The notes: generated by a model from the letters alone, not told the origin. 64,000 nucleotides of DNA from GCA-003244245 sp050699975 (GCA_050699975.1 JBOHGH010000001.1:62001-126000); one strand, 5' to 3'. Counted from the stretch's first letter, positions 33,395 to 41,912 are shown. Made by a program: numbers and translations.

Positions 33395-33757
33395 TCAGTA
33401 GCTGAACGTCGTCGCTCCGTCGCCGATCCACCGCCACATCGGCACGGTGCCGCCGATCTCGGCAGACTTGATCAGCTGCGTCTCGTCGAGTCCCTTGGCG
33501 TTGAAGCAGAGTGGGCAGACCAGGAACGTGCCGCCAGCCGCCTGGTAGCGCTCGATGAGTTCGGGCAGCGGCGGGCAGCCCGCGCATGCCGTACCGGTCG
33601 CGACCCCGCGCAGCGCCAGCCGGACCGCCTCCTTGGTCAGGAACATCTGGGTGGGCCGGGCCTCCTCGGCCGCGCCGACCGCTACCAGAAACGCCACGGT
33701 GACCCGCTCGGGGTCCTCCAGTCCTGTCGTCAGGCTGACGACTGCCTTTCCGGACAT
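33395..33757 (-). CDS. DsrE/DsrF-like family protein
   Basis: A 120-residue protein of the DsrE-like fold (MSGKAVVSLTTGLEDPERVT near the start). Two cysteine clusters, TACAGCPP and FLVCPLCFNAKG, and a C-terminal WRWIGDGA are visible. DsrE-fold proteins relay sulfur or are of unknown function. The start is ATG 33757 with AAGGAGGAAG. It is divergent from an HxlR-type regulator across 112 bases, which suggests control by it. Confidence 0.85.
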   Translation of the reverse strand: MSGKAVVSLTTGLEDPERVTVAFLVAVGAAEEARPTQMFLTKEAVRLALRGVATGTACAGCPPLPELIERYQAAGGTFLVCPLCFNAKGLDETQLIKSAEIGGTVPMWRWIGDGATTFSY

Positions 33758-33869
33758 ATCTTCCTCCTTGGGTGTTTGTTGTGCTGCGCCTGGAGTGGGT
33801 GAGCCGCGCGGAGTGGCCCAGTACAGTTTTGTAGCTGCGTCGGCAGAGCGTCACGAGGATGGTGGAGCC

Positions 33870-34562
33870 GTGAAGCGCTACGGCCAGTACTGCCCGGTCG
33901 CCCGGGCAGCCGAGATCCTCGCCGAACGCTGGACGTTGCTCGTGGTCCGCGAGCTGCTTTGGGGCGAGGACCGGTTCAACGCGATCGCTCGCGGGGTCCC
34001 GCGCATGTCCCCGTCGTTGCTGGCGTCCCGCCTGCGCGAGCTACAGCGAGCCGGCCTGGTGCAGCGCGACCTTGTCGACGGCAAGCCGCGCTACCGGCTT
34101 ACGCAGGCCGGTGAAGAGCTCGGACCGCTGGTCGACCTCATGGGTGCGTGGGGTGTCCGGTGGATGCAGAAGCTGCGGACCGACGAGTTCGACCCGGTGA
34201 TGCTGATGCTGCACATCAAGCGGGAGGCCCAGCCCGTCCGAATGCCCGAACGGCCGGCGACTGTGGAGATCCACTTCGCCGATGCGGAACCCCATCTGAG
34301 CCGCTGGTGGCTCGTCTTGTCGCGCGTTGACGGAATCGACGTGTGCGACGTCGACCCGGGACACCCGATCGACGTATGGCTCGACACGGAAGTATCCACG
34401 CTGACGCGGGTGTGGATGGGCGACATGACGTGGGTGGCGGCTCTGCGCGGAGAGTCGCTGCGCCTCACCGGCGACACCGCCGCGTGCCGCGCGCTGCCGC
34501 GATGGCTGGACGCTAGCCCGTTCGCCGCCGTCGAGCGTGCGCCGGTGTCGCTGCCCCGATGA
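33870..34562 (+). CDS. HxlR-family regulator with C-terminal SCP2-like domain
   Basis: A 230-residue transcription factor. The winged helix of the HxlR type (YCPVARAAEILAERWTLLVV, then LASRLRELQRAGLVQRDL) occupies residues 1-95. The C-terminal half resembles a sterol carrier protein 2 fold (VDVWLDTEVSTLTRVWMGDM), a combination common in actinobacteria where it may bind a hydrophobic ligand. GTG 33870 is preceded by GGTGGAG. The divergent dsrE-like gene is a candidate target. Several HxlR proteins sense reactive aldehydes or oxidants through cysteine, and one Cys is at the N-terminus here. Confidence 0.85.
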   Translation: MKRYGQYCPVARAAEILAERWTLLVVRELLWGEDRFNAIARGVPRMSPSLLASRLRELQRAGLVQRDLVDGKPRYRLTQAGEELGPLVDLMGAWGVRWMQKLRTDEFDPVMLMLHIKREAQPVRMPERPATVEIHFADAEPHLSRWWLVLSRVDGIDVCDVDPGHPIDVWLDTEVSTLTRVWMGDMTWVAALRGESLRLTGDTAACRALPRWLDASPFAAVERAPVSLPR

Positions 34563-34638
34563 AGCCCCGGGGGCTTGCCGAATAGATGTGCGGCCCTCTT
34601 CCGGTTGTGCAGTGCGATCTACCTGGTCGTACCCCCGC

Positions 34639-34781
34639 TGATGGTGCTCGACGAGCTGACCGACCACATCGCCGACATCCTCCGCTCCGGCAGCCCCGCC
34701 GAACGCAAAGCGCTCATCGAAGCCCTCGTCGCCGAGGTCAAGATCACTGGACCCAACACTATCATCCCGATCTTCCGCTGA
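34639..34781 (+). pseudogene. Serine recombinase C-terminal relic
   Basis: The tail LDELTDHIADILRSGSPAER followed by KALIEALVAEVKITGPN and a terminal PIFR looks like the extreme C-terminus of large serine recombinases. The catalytic domain is missing and the frame opens only a short distance upstream. It is one of several mobile-element scars in the 33-39 kb stretch. Confidence 0.5.
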
Positions 34782-35184
34782 ACCGCCCCTCCGAGGGCGA
34801 TGCAATGGCTGCCAGCTTGGGTTATGGGCTGGGTGCAAGCTGTATATGGGCGGATGACTCCCGGTCATCCCGCGGATTCGGACAGCGACGAGGGAGGCGA
34901 CAGCCAACGATTCGTTGGCACGCGATCCTTCTTCGCTCTGGGTTGCGTATGCGCCAGCGGAGCGGACGACCTGGTGTTTATTCGACCTCAGTACAGGGTT
35001 TCCGCAGCTAGCAGGCTGTGCCGTGATCAACACAACCGGGCAAATTGAACGCGCCGAAGATTAAGGTGGTCCGCGTTCTAAACTGCTACGTAACCCAAGA
35101 CAAGGTCCATGAGCCATCTTGCTTCTCAAAGTTATCTCAGGCATCTCCTGGGCAGCTCTCAGCCGCTGACTTAACACTAGCTTT
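34782..35184. other. Intergenic stretch upstream of the chimeric receiver gene
   Basis: About 400 bases without a supported gene. The right end holds repeated TCTCA motifs (see separate entry). The rest is moderately AT-richer than the flanks and looks like decayed mobile DNA. Confidence 0.4.
35124..35162. promoter_or_regulatory. TCTCA direct repeats before receiver gene
   Basis: TCTCA occurs at 35124, 35135 and 35157 and TCTCC at 35144, all on the plus strand. The three perfect copies are spaced 11 and 22 bases, that is, on one face of the helix. Such phased direct repeats are typical of OmpR/MprA-type response-regulator sites and may have served autoregulation of the gene at 35185. Confidence 0.45.
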
Positions 35185-36096
35185 ATGCGCATCGTAGTCG
35201 TCGATGATGACCAGGGAGTTCGGGAGTCCCTGCGTCGGTCGTTGGAGTTCAATGGCTACACGGTGGAGCTCGCCGAGGACGGCCAGCAGGCTATGGACGC
35301 GGTGACCAGGCAGCGACCTGACGCAATGGTGCTCGACATGACGATGCCCAGGGTCGACGGTCTGGAGGTATGCAGGCGGCTGCGCAGCGCTGGAGACGAC
35401 TTGCCCGTGCTGGTACTCACCGCCCGCGATGCGGTGGCTGATCGGGTGGCGGGCCTGGATGCCGGCGCGGACGACTACCTGCCCAAGCCATTCCTCCTTG
35501 AGGAGTTGCTCGCTCGGTTGCGCGCGCTGCTGCGCCGCTCGACCTTCGATAGACCCGGGGACCCGGGCGCTGCGCTCACCTTCGCGGACAGCAAGCCGTC
35601 GGCGCATGAGGCTGGTTCATACAGCCCGCCAACCAAAGCGCCCGTGGGAGGTCTGGAGAAGCTAACTTCGAGTCGTCCCGTGAAGGGTCAGCGCCGCCTC
35701 AAGACCCGATTAACCAGAATCGTTGGCGTGGCATCCGTTGTGATCGCGACTATCGGCCTGATTCCACCATTCGCGGGGACCTTCTGGAAGCATGATGTAC
35801 CCGATTCTAAGATTAGTCATCGCAATACCGCGCGCTGCATCAAAATTAGGAATATCTCCGATGTGAATGGTATTCCTCAAGCGGTAGCCTACATGCACTT
35901 CCGAGCAGAGACGCGCGCGAGAGGTCAAGAATACACGCACTGGCTTGTTCTGACGCTAATTCTAATCGGCGGAAATATGCGTACTGAAGAAAGACGGATT
36001 GAAGAGATTCCAGGTGCAGTAATATTTCCGCTCGACTCCCTCTCGGCAGATTCGAAACGTCATACTTTAGTGGTGTATGTGGATTCCTGTTCCTGA
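35185..36096 (+). CDS. Receiver domain fused to membrane-anchored tail (chimera)
   Basis: A 303-residue frame. Residues 1-117 are a canonical OmpR/MprA-type receiver: VVVDDD at the start, phospho-acceptor in MVLDMTMP near residue 52, LTARD near 80, LPKPF near 102. The usual linker LTFAD is reached near residue 133, but the winged-helix domain is replaced by unrelated sequence. That sequence contains a membrane helix (VGVASVVIATIGLIPPFAG, residues about 180-200) and a tail of about 100 residues. The DNA after about 35585 is poorer in GC. It looks like a recombination product and may be either non-functional or a membrane-tethered receiver. Confidence 0.6.
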   Translation: MRIVVVDDDQGVRESLRRSLEFNGYTVELAEDGQQAMDAVTRQRPDAMVLDMTMPRVDGLEVCRRLRSAGDDLPVLVLTARDAVADRVAGLDAGADDYLPKPFLLEELLARLRALLRRSTFDRPGDPGAALTFADSKPSAHEAGSYSPPTKAPVGGLEKLTSSRPVKGQRRLKTRLTRIVGVASVVIATIGLIPPFAGTFWKHDVPDSKISHRNTARCIKIRNISDVNGIPQAVAYMHFRAETRARGQEYTHWLVLTLILIGGNMRTEERRIEEIPGAVIFPLDSLSADSKRHTLVVYVDSCS

Positions 36097-36258
36097 TCAA
36101 TAATGGGTGCACGCCGTTCCCGGCGGGGTCATCCCTGAAGGGCGCTGGCGCCATAGAGGAGGGAACCGTTAGGAGGCCTTAATGCCGGGCGAGGCGGTGC
36201 TTGATAATCCTGACCATGATCTTGGCCTTCGCATGTTGATCAGTCTGGATGCGATCCG

Positions 36259-37629
36259 GTGAGTATGGTTGAGATGCGCCCCGCGTGCCGTGACAGGGGA
36301 GGGAGGCCTCGTCAAACTGTGCCGAACGTCGTGGACCGATGGAACGCTGCCTACTTCAATAACGCCCTGTCAGCGGGTGCATTGGCGGCCTTGGCCGGGC
36401 TCGTGACGGCGGAACCGGAAGCCCAGGCGCTCGCGGACCGCGTGTTCCGGCTGATGCGGATGGCGCGGTTCGAGCCTGCCGATCTGTCCCTGCTCACCGC
36501 GTGGGCGATCGGCTTCAGCGCACCGAGGACGGTGCCGAGTGCTTGGGAGGATGCGGTTCCGCCGGTCACGATGGCCGGTCGACACTGCAAGCTCGATGAT
36601 TACATCGCCGGGAACCCCTGGCATCAACCACACGTCGAGCCTGTTCTCGTTGATCTCGGCTGTGGCTTCCCGCCCTTCACCACGGTCGACAGTGCCGCGC
36701 GGCTCCCTGACTGGCAGATAATCGGCGTCGACCCCTCGTTCCGCCGCTACCTCGTCTACGACCAGAGCGGCGACTACGCCTGCATCGACGACCACGGGCA
36801 CGTGCAGTACTACCGGACAGGCACCGTGGACCCCGACCCCGCCGCTACCCGAGCCCGGTTCCAGGGTCTGCTGCATCGGCTGCTGCCGCTGCTGCCGGGC
36901 GAGGACAGCGGCGAGTTGCAGGAAGTCGAGCACGGCGGCTCGCGGTTGGTGCGCAACCCCCTCCGTGGATACGAGACGCCTAACGTCTCCTTGCGCCAAG
37001 GCGAGATCGGCTCGTTCGGCATCGAGAGCGGCGTGGACGTGATTCGCTGTATGAACGTGTTCATGTACTTTGACCGCTCGTTCCGTGAGCGCGCCCTAGA
37101 GTGGGCCACGAGCCTGCTTCGCCCAGGAGGGCTGGTGTTGTGTGGAAGCAACTGGGCGCGATCGGCGAGTTCGCGCTACACCGTCTACCAGGAGTATCTC
37201 GGCAGGCTGACGCCACGCGAGTTCGCTTTCAGCATCGAGAACGTGCGCCCCCTTGAGTTGTCGCCCTGGTACGCGCTCCACGACGACGACGTTGAGAATC
37301 TCTGCAACGCGGCAGCAGTGGCGGTGGTTCGGGCCGACGAGCGGTTCCGGCGCCGCTTCGATGACCGGCTCGATGCCCTGCTGGCGCAGCGGAACTTCTG
37401 CCGCCGTGACCAAGATGGGTACTTGGGCGGCCCGGATGAAGACATGTCAGTAGACGAGCTCACCGAGCAAACCGACGAGGTGGCCACGCACCTTGAGCGC
37501 ACAGGTCTTGTTGACGAAGCGGTCGGCATACTCCGACACGCCGGCTACGATGCCTGGCGCAACGTCGCTGGCCACGTAGCGATGCAACCATTTGTGCCGC
37601 CTCGGTTGCCAGCATCGACGGTGTTGTGA
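36259..37629 (+). CDS. CheR-like SAM-dependent methyltransferase
   Basis: A 456-residue protein. Motif I reads VLVDLGCGFPPF near residue 129, followed by IIGVDPSF. VDVIRCMNVFMYFDRSFRER near residue 260 and LLRPGGLVLCGSNW resemble CheR-type and related class I methyltransferases. No chemotaxis genes are present, so the substrate is unknown. The C-terminal 100 residues are Arg/Asp-rich and unassigned. The start is uncertain (GTG 36259 or ATG 36265), with no strong ribosome-binding site. It stands alone between relic DNA. Confidence 0.65.
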   Translation: MSMVEMRPACRDRGGRPRQTVPNVVDRWNAAYFNNALSAGALAALAGLVTAEPEAQALADRVFRLMRMARFEPADLSLLTAWAIGFSAPRTVPSAWEDAVPPVTMAGRHCKLDDYIAGNPWHQPHVEPVLVDLGCGFPPFTTVDSAARLPDWQIIGVDPSFRRYLVYDQSGDYACIDDHGHVQYYRTGTVDPDPAATRARFQGLLHRLLPLLPGEDSGELQEVEHGGSRLVRNPLRGYETPNVSLRQGEIGSFGIESGVDVIRCMNVFMYFDRSFRERALEWATSLLRPGGLVLCGSNWARSASSRYTVYQEYLGRLTPREFAFSIENVRPLELSPWYALHDDDVENLCNAAAVAVVRADERFRRRFDDRLDALLAQRNFCRRDQDGYLGGPDEDMSVDELTEQTDEVATHLERTGLVDEAVGILRHAGYDAWRNVAGHVAMQPFVPPRLPASTVL

Positions 37630-37705
37630 GAACGTGCGCCACCTGCAGCGCATCCCGACGTGAGGACTGAGAACCATTGATCCCCCAAAATCGGCAGCAC
37701 GGCCC

Positions 37706-37870
37706 CTACGCAGGTGAACGGGCGTCGCAGGGCTCGGTGAGCCGGGTCACCCCAAATTCCTCGATCAGGTCGGTCTCGCTCGACAGCTTCGAGCCCGGTA
37801 CGTAAGTACCCGATGTGATCCGTTTCCGCTGCTCATCCGCGATCTGCTGAAAAATTGGACGATCACTGCG
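37706..37870 (-). pseudogene. GntR-family regulator fragment
   Basis: Leftward reading gives DRPIFQQIADEQRKRITSG, YVPGSKLSSETDLIEEFGVT and then R, the start of a GntR winged-helix domain. After this the frame leaves the family pattern and stops within 12 codons. The recognition helix and the effector domain are missing. It is a relic. Confidence 0.6.
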
Positions 37871-38595
37871 AATGTATAGAAAGTCCTGGCCAGTGATGCC
37901 CGATCGCACCAGGAACGCAATGCCCAGCAATGTCCAGCGGGCGAAGGCGCGGGGATGGGCTCAGAACGGCCGGAACAGCATCGAGGTGGGCACCACGAGC
38001 AGGCAGAACAGACAGGGGCACCACACATTAACGGCGACCAAACACGTGACGAGGCGAGATGTCCGAGCCCACCACGGCACAGATCCTCTGATCGATCGTG
38101 TCGTAGGTGACATCCCGGGGTTCTGCTCATCCGGTGTACACACCGGATCAGGCAACGGCGGAAACGCTTGAGAACACCTCGTACTCAGTGCACCCTGCGC
38201 CACCACTGCCGGGCTGTAAGCAGGATCCATCCCCGGAGAAACCAGCACCAGCACAACACCGCAACACACAGCAGAACTCGCCTTGCGACCCGCACAGCAA
38301 CCCCCTACCAGCGATCTACCACCCATACACAGCATTGAGTATTAGGACAGTGAAAGTCTATGGGATCGGCGTGACGGGCGTCCACTACATCCACCACGGG
38401 GGCTAGCTCCATCAGAGTCGTTCCGACACGCCGGGGTACTACGCCGCCCGACCTGTCCTTTGGCAGTTCCGGTCCTTTTTGCTGGTGGAAGCGTGTCACT
38501 GACTATCACCAGCGCGGGCGGCCACGGCGCAAGTCAGCCGGTGGGCTGGGTGGCGAGGTGGCGTGCCGTCCAGAAGTTCTGCCGTTCTGAAGTCA
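37871..38595. other. Relic DNA without a supported gene
   Basis: Short frames on both strands only, without ribosome-binding sites or domain matches. Composition is uneven. It lies between the GntR and recombinase fragments and appears to be mobile-element debris. Confidence 0.4.
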
Positions 38596-38730
38596 CCAGG
38601 CTTGGTCATCGTCCTCGACCGGCTGGGGCGCAGCCTGGTAGGCGTCATCCGCACCATCGAGACCCCGTTCCAGGCACGTCTCTGGCGCCCCACCCTCGTT
38701 CGCGGCGGACTGCTCGGCACCGTCACCGAA
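38596..38730 (+). pseudogene. Resolvase/invertase N-terminal fragment
   Basis: The frame reads GLVIVLDRLGRSLVGVIRTI. LDRLGRS is the hallmark of the catalytic domain of serine resolvases. The nucleophilic serine region upstream and the DNA-binding domain are missing. It lies 200 bases from a tRNA-Val gene, a common integration spot. Confidence 0.5.
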
Positions 38731-38940
38731 ATAACTCAACCACCGGCGGCCGCAACCAGTACTGCGCCACCTGGAGGCACCACGACCGGATCCGCAAGGC
38801 GCTCGGTGGCGCTATCCCGCGCCGGGAGAACCCGGATGACGACGGCAATAACGGCGTGTTGGAACCCATCGGATGAGCCGGATGTTCCTTAAAAGTTCCC
38901 TCGCGGCCCTGCGGATCTTGGCCGGTCAGAGTGTTCGTGC

Positions 38941-39015
38941 TGGTGGGCGATACTGGGATCGAACCAGTGACCTCTTCGGTGTGAACGAAGCGCTCTCCCG
39001 CTGAGCTAATCGCCC
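38941..39015 (-). tRNA. tRNA-Val (CAC)
   Basis: The minus strand folds into a complete cloverleaf: acceptor GGGCGAT/ATCGCCC, D-arm GCTC-GAGC, anticodon stem CTTCG/CGAAG with loop TTCACAC (anticodon CAC), and a T-arm with TTCGATC. CCA is encoded (38941-38943). Acceptor, D and T arms are nearly identical to the tRNA-Val (GAC) at 41986. Recombinase relics lie just to its left. Confidence 0.95.
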
Positions 39016-39050
39016 TCGCTGGCCGCTGCGGGCGGGGTAACCATACCGGA

Positions 39051-39494
39051 TCAGGCCAGCGGCGAACGCACCCAATCCCACTGCAGCCCAACCCACCCCG
39101 CGACCAGACCGAAGGCGTTCAGTAGCCACAACGTTGCCAGGACGGTAGCCCCAGTCACGGCGATCACCACCAGACGCACGACGAGCGACTGCCGGCGCAT
39201 CCAGTCGGTCCAGGCGTCGTAGCGACCGCGAACCCCATGGAGCACACGCTGAGCCCAGTGGAACTCGGTTCCCAGGATCGCCAGGCCAGCGAACACGATC
39301 AGCCAACCCGGCCCCGGGTAGGGGATGGCGATGACACCGAGGACGAGCACCACCGTACCGAGCACACCCACCGTGATCCGGTAAGCAAGATCGACACCTG
39401 GCCGACGACGTACCCGCTCCCGGAAACGGCTGTACCAGTGCTCGTGCTCAGCCCGGTCGCTCGACTGCCGGGTTGGCTTCTCCTCGACTGTCAG
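39051..39494 (-). CDS. TIGR02611-family membrane protein, probable CTG start
   Basis: Small membrane protein with IPYPGPGWLIVFAGLAILGTEF, the hallmark of the TIGR02611 family, and two to three further hydrophobic segments. The first ATG or GTG (39371) would remove the region RERVRRRPGVDLAYRIT, which I expect relatives to retain. Reading upstream, the frame stays open to a CTG at 39494 that overlaps the anti-sigma stop as CTGA and follows AGGTGAGAAG. That gives 147 residues. The alternative is 106 residues from 39371. Function is unknown; coupling to the sigma/anti-sigma pair suggests an envelope role. Confidence 0.75.
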   Translation of the reverse strand: MTVEEKPTRQSSDRAEHEHWYSRFRERVRRRPGVDLAYRITVGVLGTVVLVLGVIAIPYPGPGWLIVFAGLAILGTEFHWAQRVLHGVRGRYDAWTDWMRRQSLVVRLVVIAVTGATVLATLWLLNAFGLVAGWVGLQWDWVRSPLA

Positions 39495-40291
39495 CTTCTC
39501 ACCTGTCCACTCGCCAAGACTTTCGTTGGTGTTGCAGGGGTGCGTCGACCCGGTTCCAGCGAGACAGCGTAGCCGGTGAAATTCCCGGCTCCTTTCGCGG
39601 AGGGCACGGCGTGCAGCCCGGCTACGTCCGGCGCTACGTCGAACGCCGTCAACGCCGTCGGTGGTCGGTCACTGAGCCCCCACAGAACGTAGATCTCGTC
39701 TGCCACCCGGTTGTCTGGCAGGCGGGTGGCCACCACCGCGACACCACCCGGACCCGCGAGCACCATGCCTACCGCGCCGCCGCCTTCGGTGACCAGTGGC
39801 ACCCGGACCGCCGCCGGGTCGGCCGCTCTGTGTACCGCCTCAGATATCGCCGTGACCTGGCTTGCCGCCTGATTGCGCTCGTCGCTGAGCTGCACCACCC
39901 GCACGCCGAGCACCCCCACAGCGGCCACCAAGACTAATGCCGCGGCCATGGCCAGCAGTCCGGGACGTGATCGCCATGACTCGGTGATGTGTCGTGCCGG
40001 CGGCGTCGGCGGTGGCAATGGTGATGGCGATGGCACGACCGGCGCTGCCTCCCTATCGATCGCGACCGCAAGCACGCGCTGCTCCAGCTCCGCGCTGGGA
40101 ATCACCTCCGGCACCGAAAGGCCCAGCGTGGCGCAGACCTCCTCGGTCTCCGTGACGGTACGGGTGCATGCCGGGCAATCCGGCATGTGCGTGGCGACCA
40201 GGGACTCTTCGGCGGGCTCCAAGGCGTGCAGCGCCCACCCAACAGCCAGTTCCCGGTGCGGGCATTCTGCAACATGGTGCTGATTGTTCAC
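39491..40291 (-). CDS. RskA-type anti-sigma factor
   Basis: Single-pass membrane regulator of the upstream sigma factor. The N-terminal zinc anti-sigma motif is in HMPDCPAC with an upstream His near residue 13. The membrane helix is LLAMAAALVLVAAVGVLGV near residues 112-130. The extracytoplasmic RskA domain shows EIYVLWGLSDRPPTAL and GYAVSLEPG. Regulated proteolysis in the membrane usually releases the sigma factor. The GTG overlaps the sigma stop (GTGA), and the stop overlaps the next gene. Confidence 0.9.
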   Translation of the reverse strand: MNNQHHVAECPHRELAVGWALHALEPAEESLVATHMPDCPACTRTVTETEEVCATLGLSVPEVIPSAELEQRVLAVAIDREAAPVVPSPSPLPPPTPPARHITESWRSRPGLLAMAAALVLVAAVGVLGVRVVQLSDERNQAASQVTAISEAVHRAADPAAVRVPLVTEGGGAVGMVLAGPGGVAVVATRLPDNRVADEIYVLWGLSDRPPTALTAFDVAPDVAGLHAVPSAKGAGNFTGYAVSLEPGRRTPATPTKVLASGQVRS

Positions 40292-41007
40292 CGGCTCACT
40301 TCCCTCACCACGCGAGCCTCAGTGACCAGAACGTCCGGGCCCAACTGATCGGTGAGCAGCACGCGTAGCCGCTGCACCGCGGTGAACATGCGGGACTTCA
40401 CCGTGCCCAGCGGGACACCGGTCAGGACGGCGATCTCACGCTGAGTGTGCCCCCCGAAATACGCCAGGGCCAGTACCTGCCGCTGCTCGACGGGTAAGCG
40501 ATGTAACGCTGCGCGCACTTGACCGGCCGCGACTCGGGCCAGCGCCGCCTGGTCGGCGCCGGGTACCGGTGTCGGCGACCAGTCCTCGCCCGCCTCGGGC
40601 GCCGCCACCGTGCGACGGCGGATGGTGCTCTCCCTTCGCACCGCGTCCACGGCCTTGTGGTGGATCAATGTGAGCAGCCAAGTGGCGAACCCACCCCGTG
40701 ATGGGTCGTAGCGGGTCGGATCCCGCCACAGCGTCAGGAACACCTCCTGCACCACATCCTCGGCCAGCCCCTCATCCGCACAGATCCGACGGGCCAGCGA
40801 GTAGCAGGGCCGACCGAAACGCTGATAAAGCTGAGACAGTGCCGCCCCGTCGGCATTGCTGAGCCTGCGCACAAGTTCAGCGTCAGAAGGTCCCTCGGCT
40901 GCGCTGTGAGCCGGTGGTGGTGGTGGTGAGGGCTCCGCAGCAGCCTGCTCCCGGTCAGGCCGGGGAGCGCTCGATCGAGCCTCATCGGCCACCAGGGAGA
41001 TCCTCAC
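40288..41007 (-). CDS. ECF RNA polymerase sigma factor (SigK/RskA system)
   Basis: Sigma-70 family ECF factor of 239 residues. Region 2 shows LVRRLSNADGAALSQLYQRF, DVVQEVFLTLWR and the DNA-contact segment GGFATWLLTLIHHKAVD. Region 4 shows LPVEQRQVLALAYFGGHTQR and VPLGTVKSRM. A long Pro/Ala-rich N-terminus of 40 residues is unusual, and the true start may be internal. The cognate anti-sigma factor is translationally coupled. Autoregulation is likely but no promoter was identified. Confidence 0.9.
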   Translation of the reverse strand: MRISLVADEARSSAPRPDREQAAAEPSPPPPPAHSAAEGPSDAELVRRLSNADGAALSQLYQRFGRPCYSLARRICADEGLAEDVVQEVFLTLWRDPTRYDPSRGGFATWLLTLIHHKAVDAVRRESTIRRRTVAAPEAGEDWSPTPVPGADQAALARVAAGQVRAALHRLPVEQRQVLALAYFGGHTQREIAVLTGVPLGTVKSRMFTAVQRLRVLLTDQLGPDVLVTEARVVREVSR

Positions 41008-41237
41008 GTCGTACCTACGCCAGCCACCACCTACCGGTTCAGGTTAGTTGCCTCGCAGTATCCCCGCCGACGCGGTCGGCAGGCACGATGAGCGACGACA
41101 GCACCGCTGCGGATGAGAGTCCCTGCCCCGTCCGAGTGGTCTGTCTTAGGCATCCGGGCGTAGCTCAGGCCTCCCCGCGTCACAGCAGCGAGAGTCAGTC
41201 GTTTCAGGGCCCGAAGGCACAGAAAGGGGCGACTACG

Positions 41238-41663
41238 ATGCGCAACGACCATGTGACCCTCCGTTCATCGGCGGTATTTGATCTGCTTGCGCCGCGCACT
41301 CCCGCGGTCCCTGTTCAGGTGGAGCTCCGTTACGACACCCGCGACCCGTACGCAATCATCGCGGCCTTCCGCACCGGGCGGGCCGGCTGGGTCGAGTGGG
41401 TGTTCTCCCGTGATCTGCTCGCAGACGGTTTGCTCGCCCACGCCGGGGACGGCGATGTGCGCATCCGGCCGGGCTCAGGCGACCCCGAGATCGTCGTGGT
41501 GGAGCTCAACTCCCCGTCCGGCCACGCCGTCTTCGAGGCCAGCGCCCAGCGGCTCGCCGAGTTTCTGGACGCCAGCTACGACATCGTCCTACCCGGGAAC
41601 GAGACCCTGTGGATGAACGTCGACGATGCACTCGACCAGATGATCGCCAACGACCTGCCGTGA
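41238..41663 (+). CDS. ssgB: SsgA-like protein of the SsgB type
   Basis: A 141-residue SALP protein. In morphologically complex actinomycetes SsgB recruits FtsZ to division sites, and its presence supports the taxonomic placement. Visible are the family N-terminus MRNDHVTLRSSAVFDLLAP, LRYDTRDPYAIIAAF and the C-terminal LGNE-like PGNETLWMNVDDALDQMI. The ATG has AAAGGGG upstream. It stands alone between the sigma operon and the tRNA cluster. Confidence 0.85.
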   Translation: MRNDHVTLRSSAVFDLLAPRTPAVPVQVELRYDTRDPYAIIAAFRTGRAGWVEWVFSRDLLADGLLAHAGDGDVRIRPGSGDPEIVVVELNSPSGHAVFEASAQRLAEFLDASYDIVLPGNETLWMNVDDALDQMIANDLP

Positions 41664-41749
41664 GCCCGGTTTGATCCTTGCTTCCCGGGTCGGCTACAGT
41701 TCTGGGCACACCAGGGCGGGGGAGCCGGGGCAAGTCCCGTCGGGAGCAT

Positions 41750-41822
41750 GCGGACGTAGCGCAGCTGGTAGCGCATCACCTTGCCAAGGTGAGGGTCGCG
41801 GGTTCGAATCCCGTCGTCCGCT
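41750..41822 (+). tRNA. tRNA-Gly (GCC)
   Basis: Cloverleaf with acceptor GCGGACG/CGTCCGC, anticodon arm TCACC-TTGCCAA-GGTGA (anticodon GCC), and T-arm GCGGG-TTCGAAT-CCCGT. No CCA is encoded. First of three tRNA genes in the Gly-Cys-Val order seen in many actinobacteria. Confidence 0.96.
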
Positions 41823-41912
41823 CTGCGCGGCCCTCCATGCCGGGCCGCTCGGGGTCTTTCCGGAGTGTCGACCTCAGACCGTTGCTGTGGAACCCTCTCC
41901 GGTACGAGGCGC

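Noticed and set aside
34800..35048. 82-residue rightward frame
   Set aside because: No ribosome-binding site or domain; overlaps another open frame of equal quality.
38107..38499. Two short opposing frames in the relic stretch
   Set aside because: Low-complexity translations without start signals.
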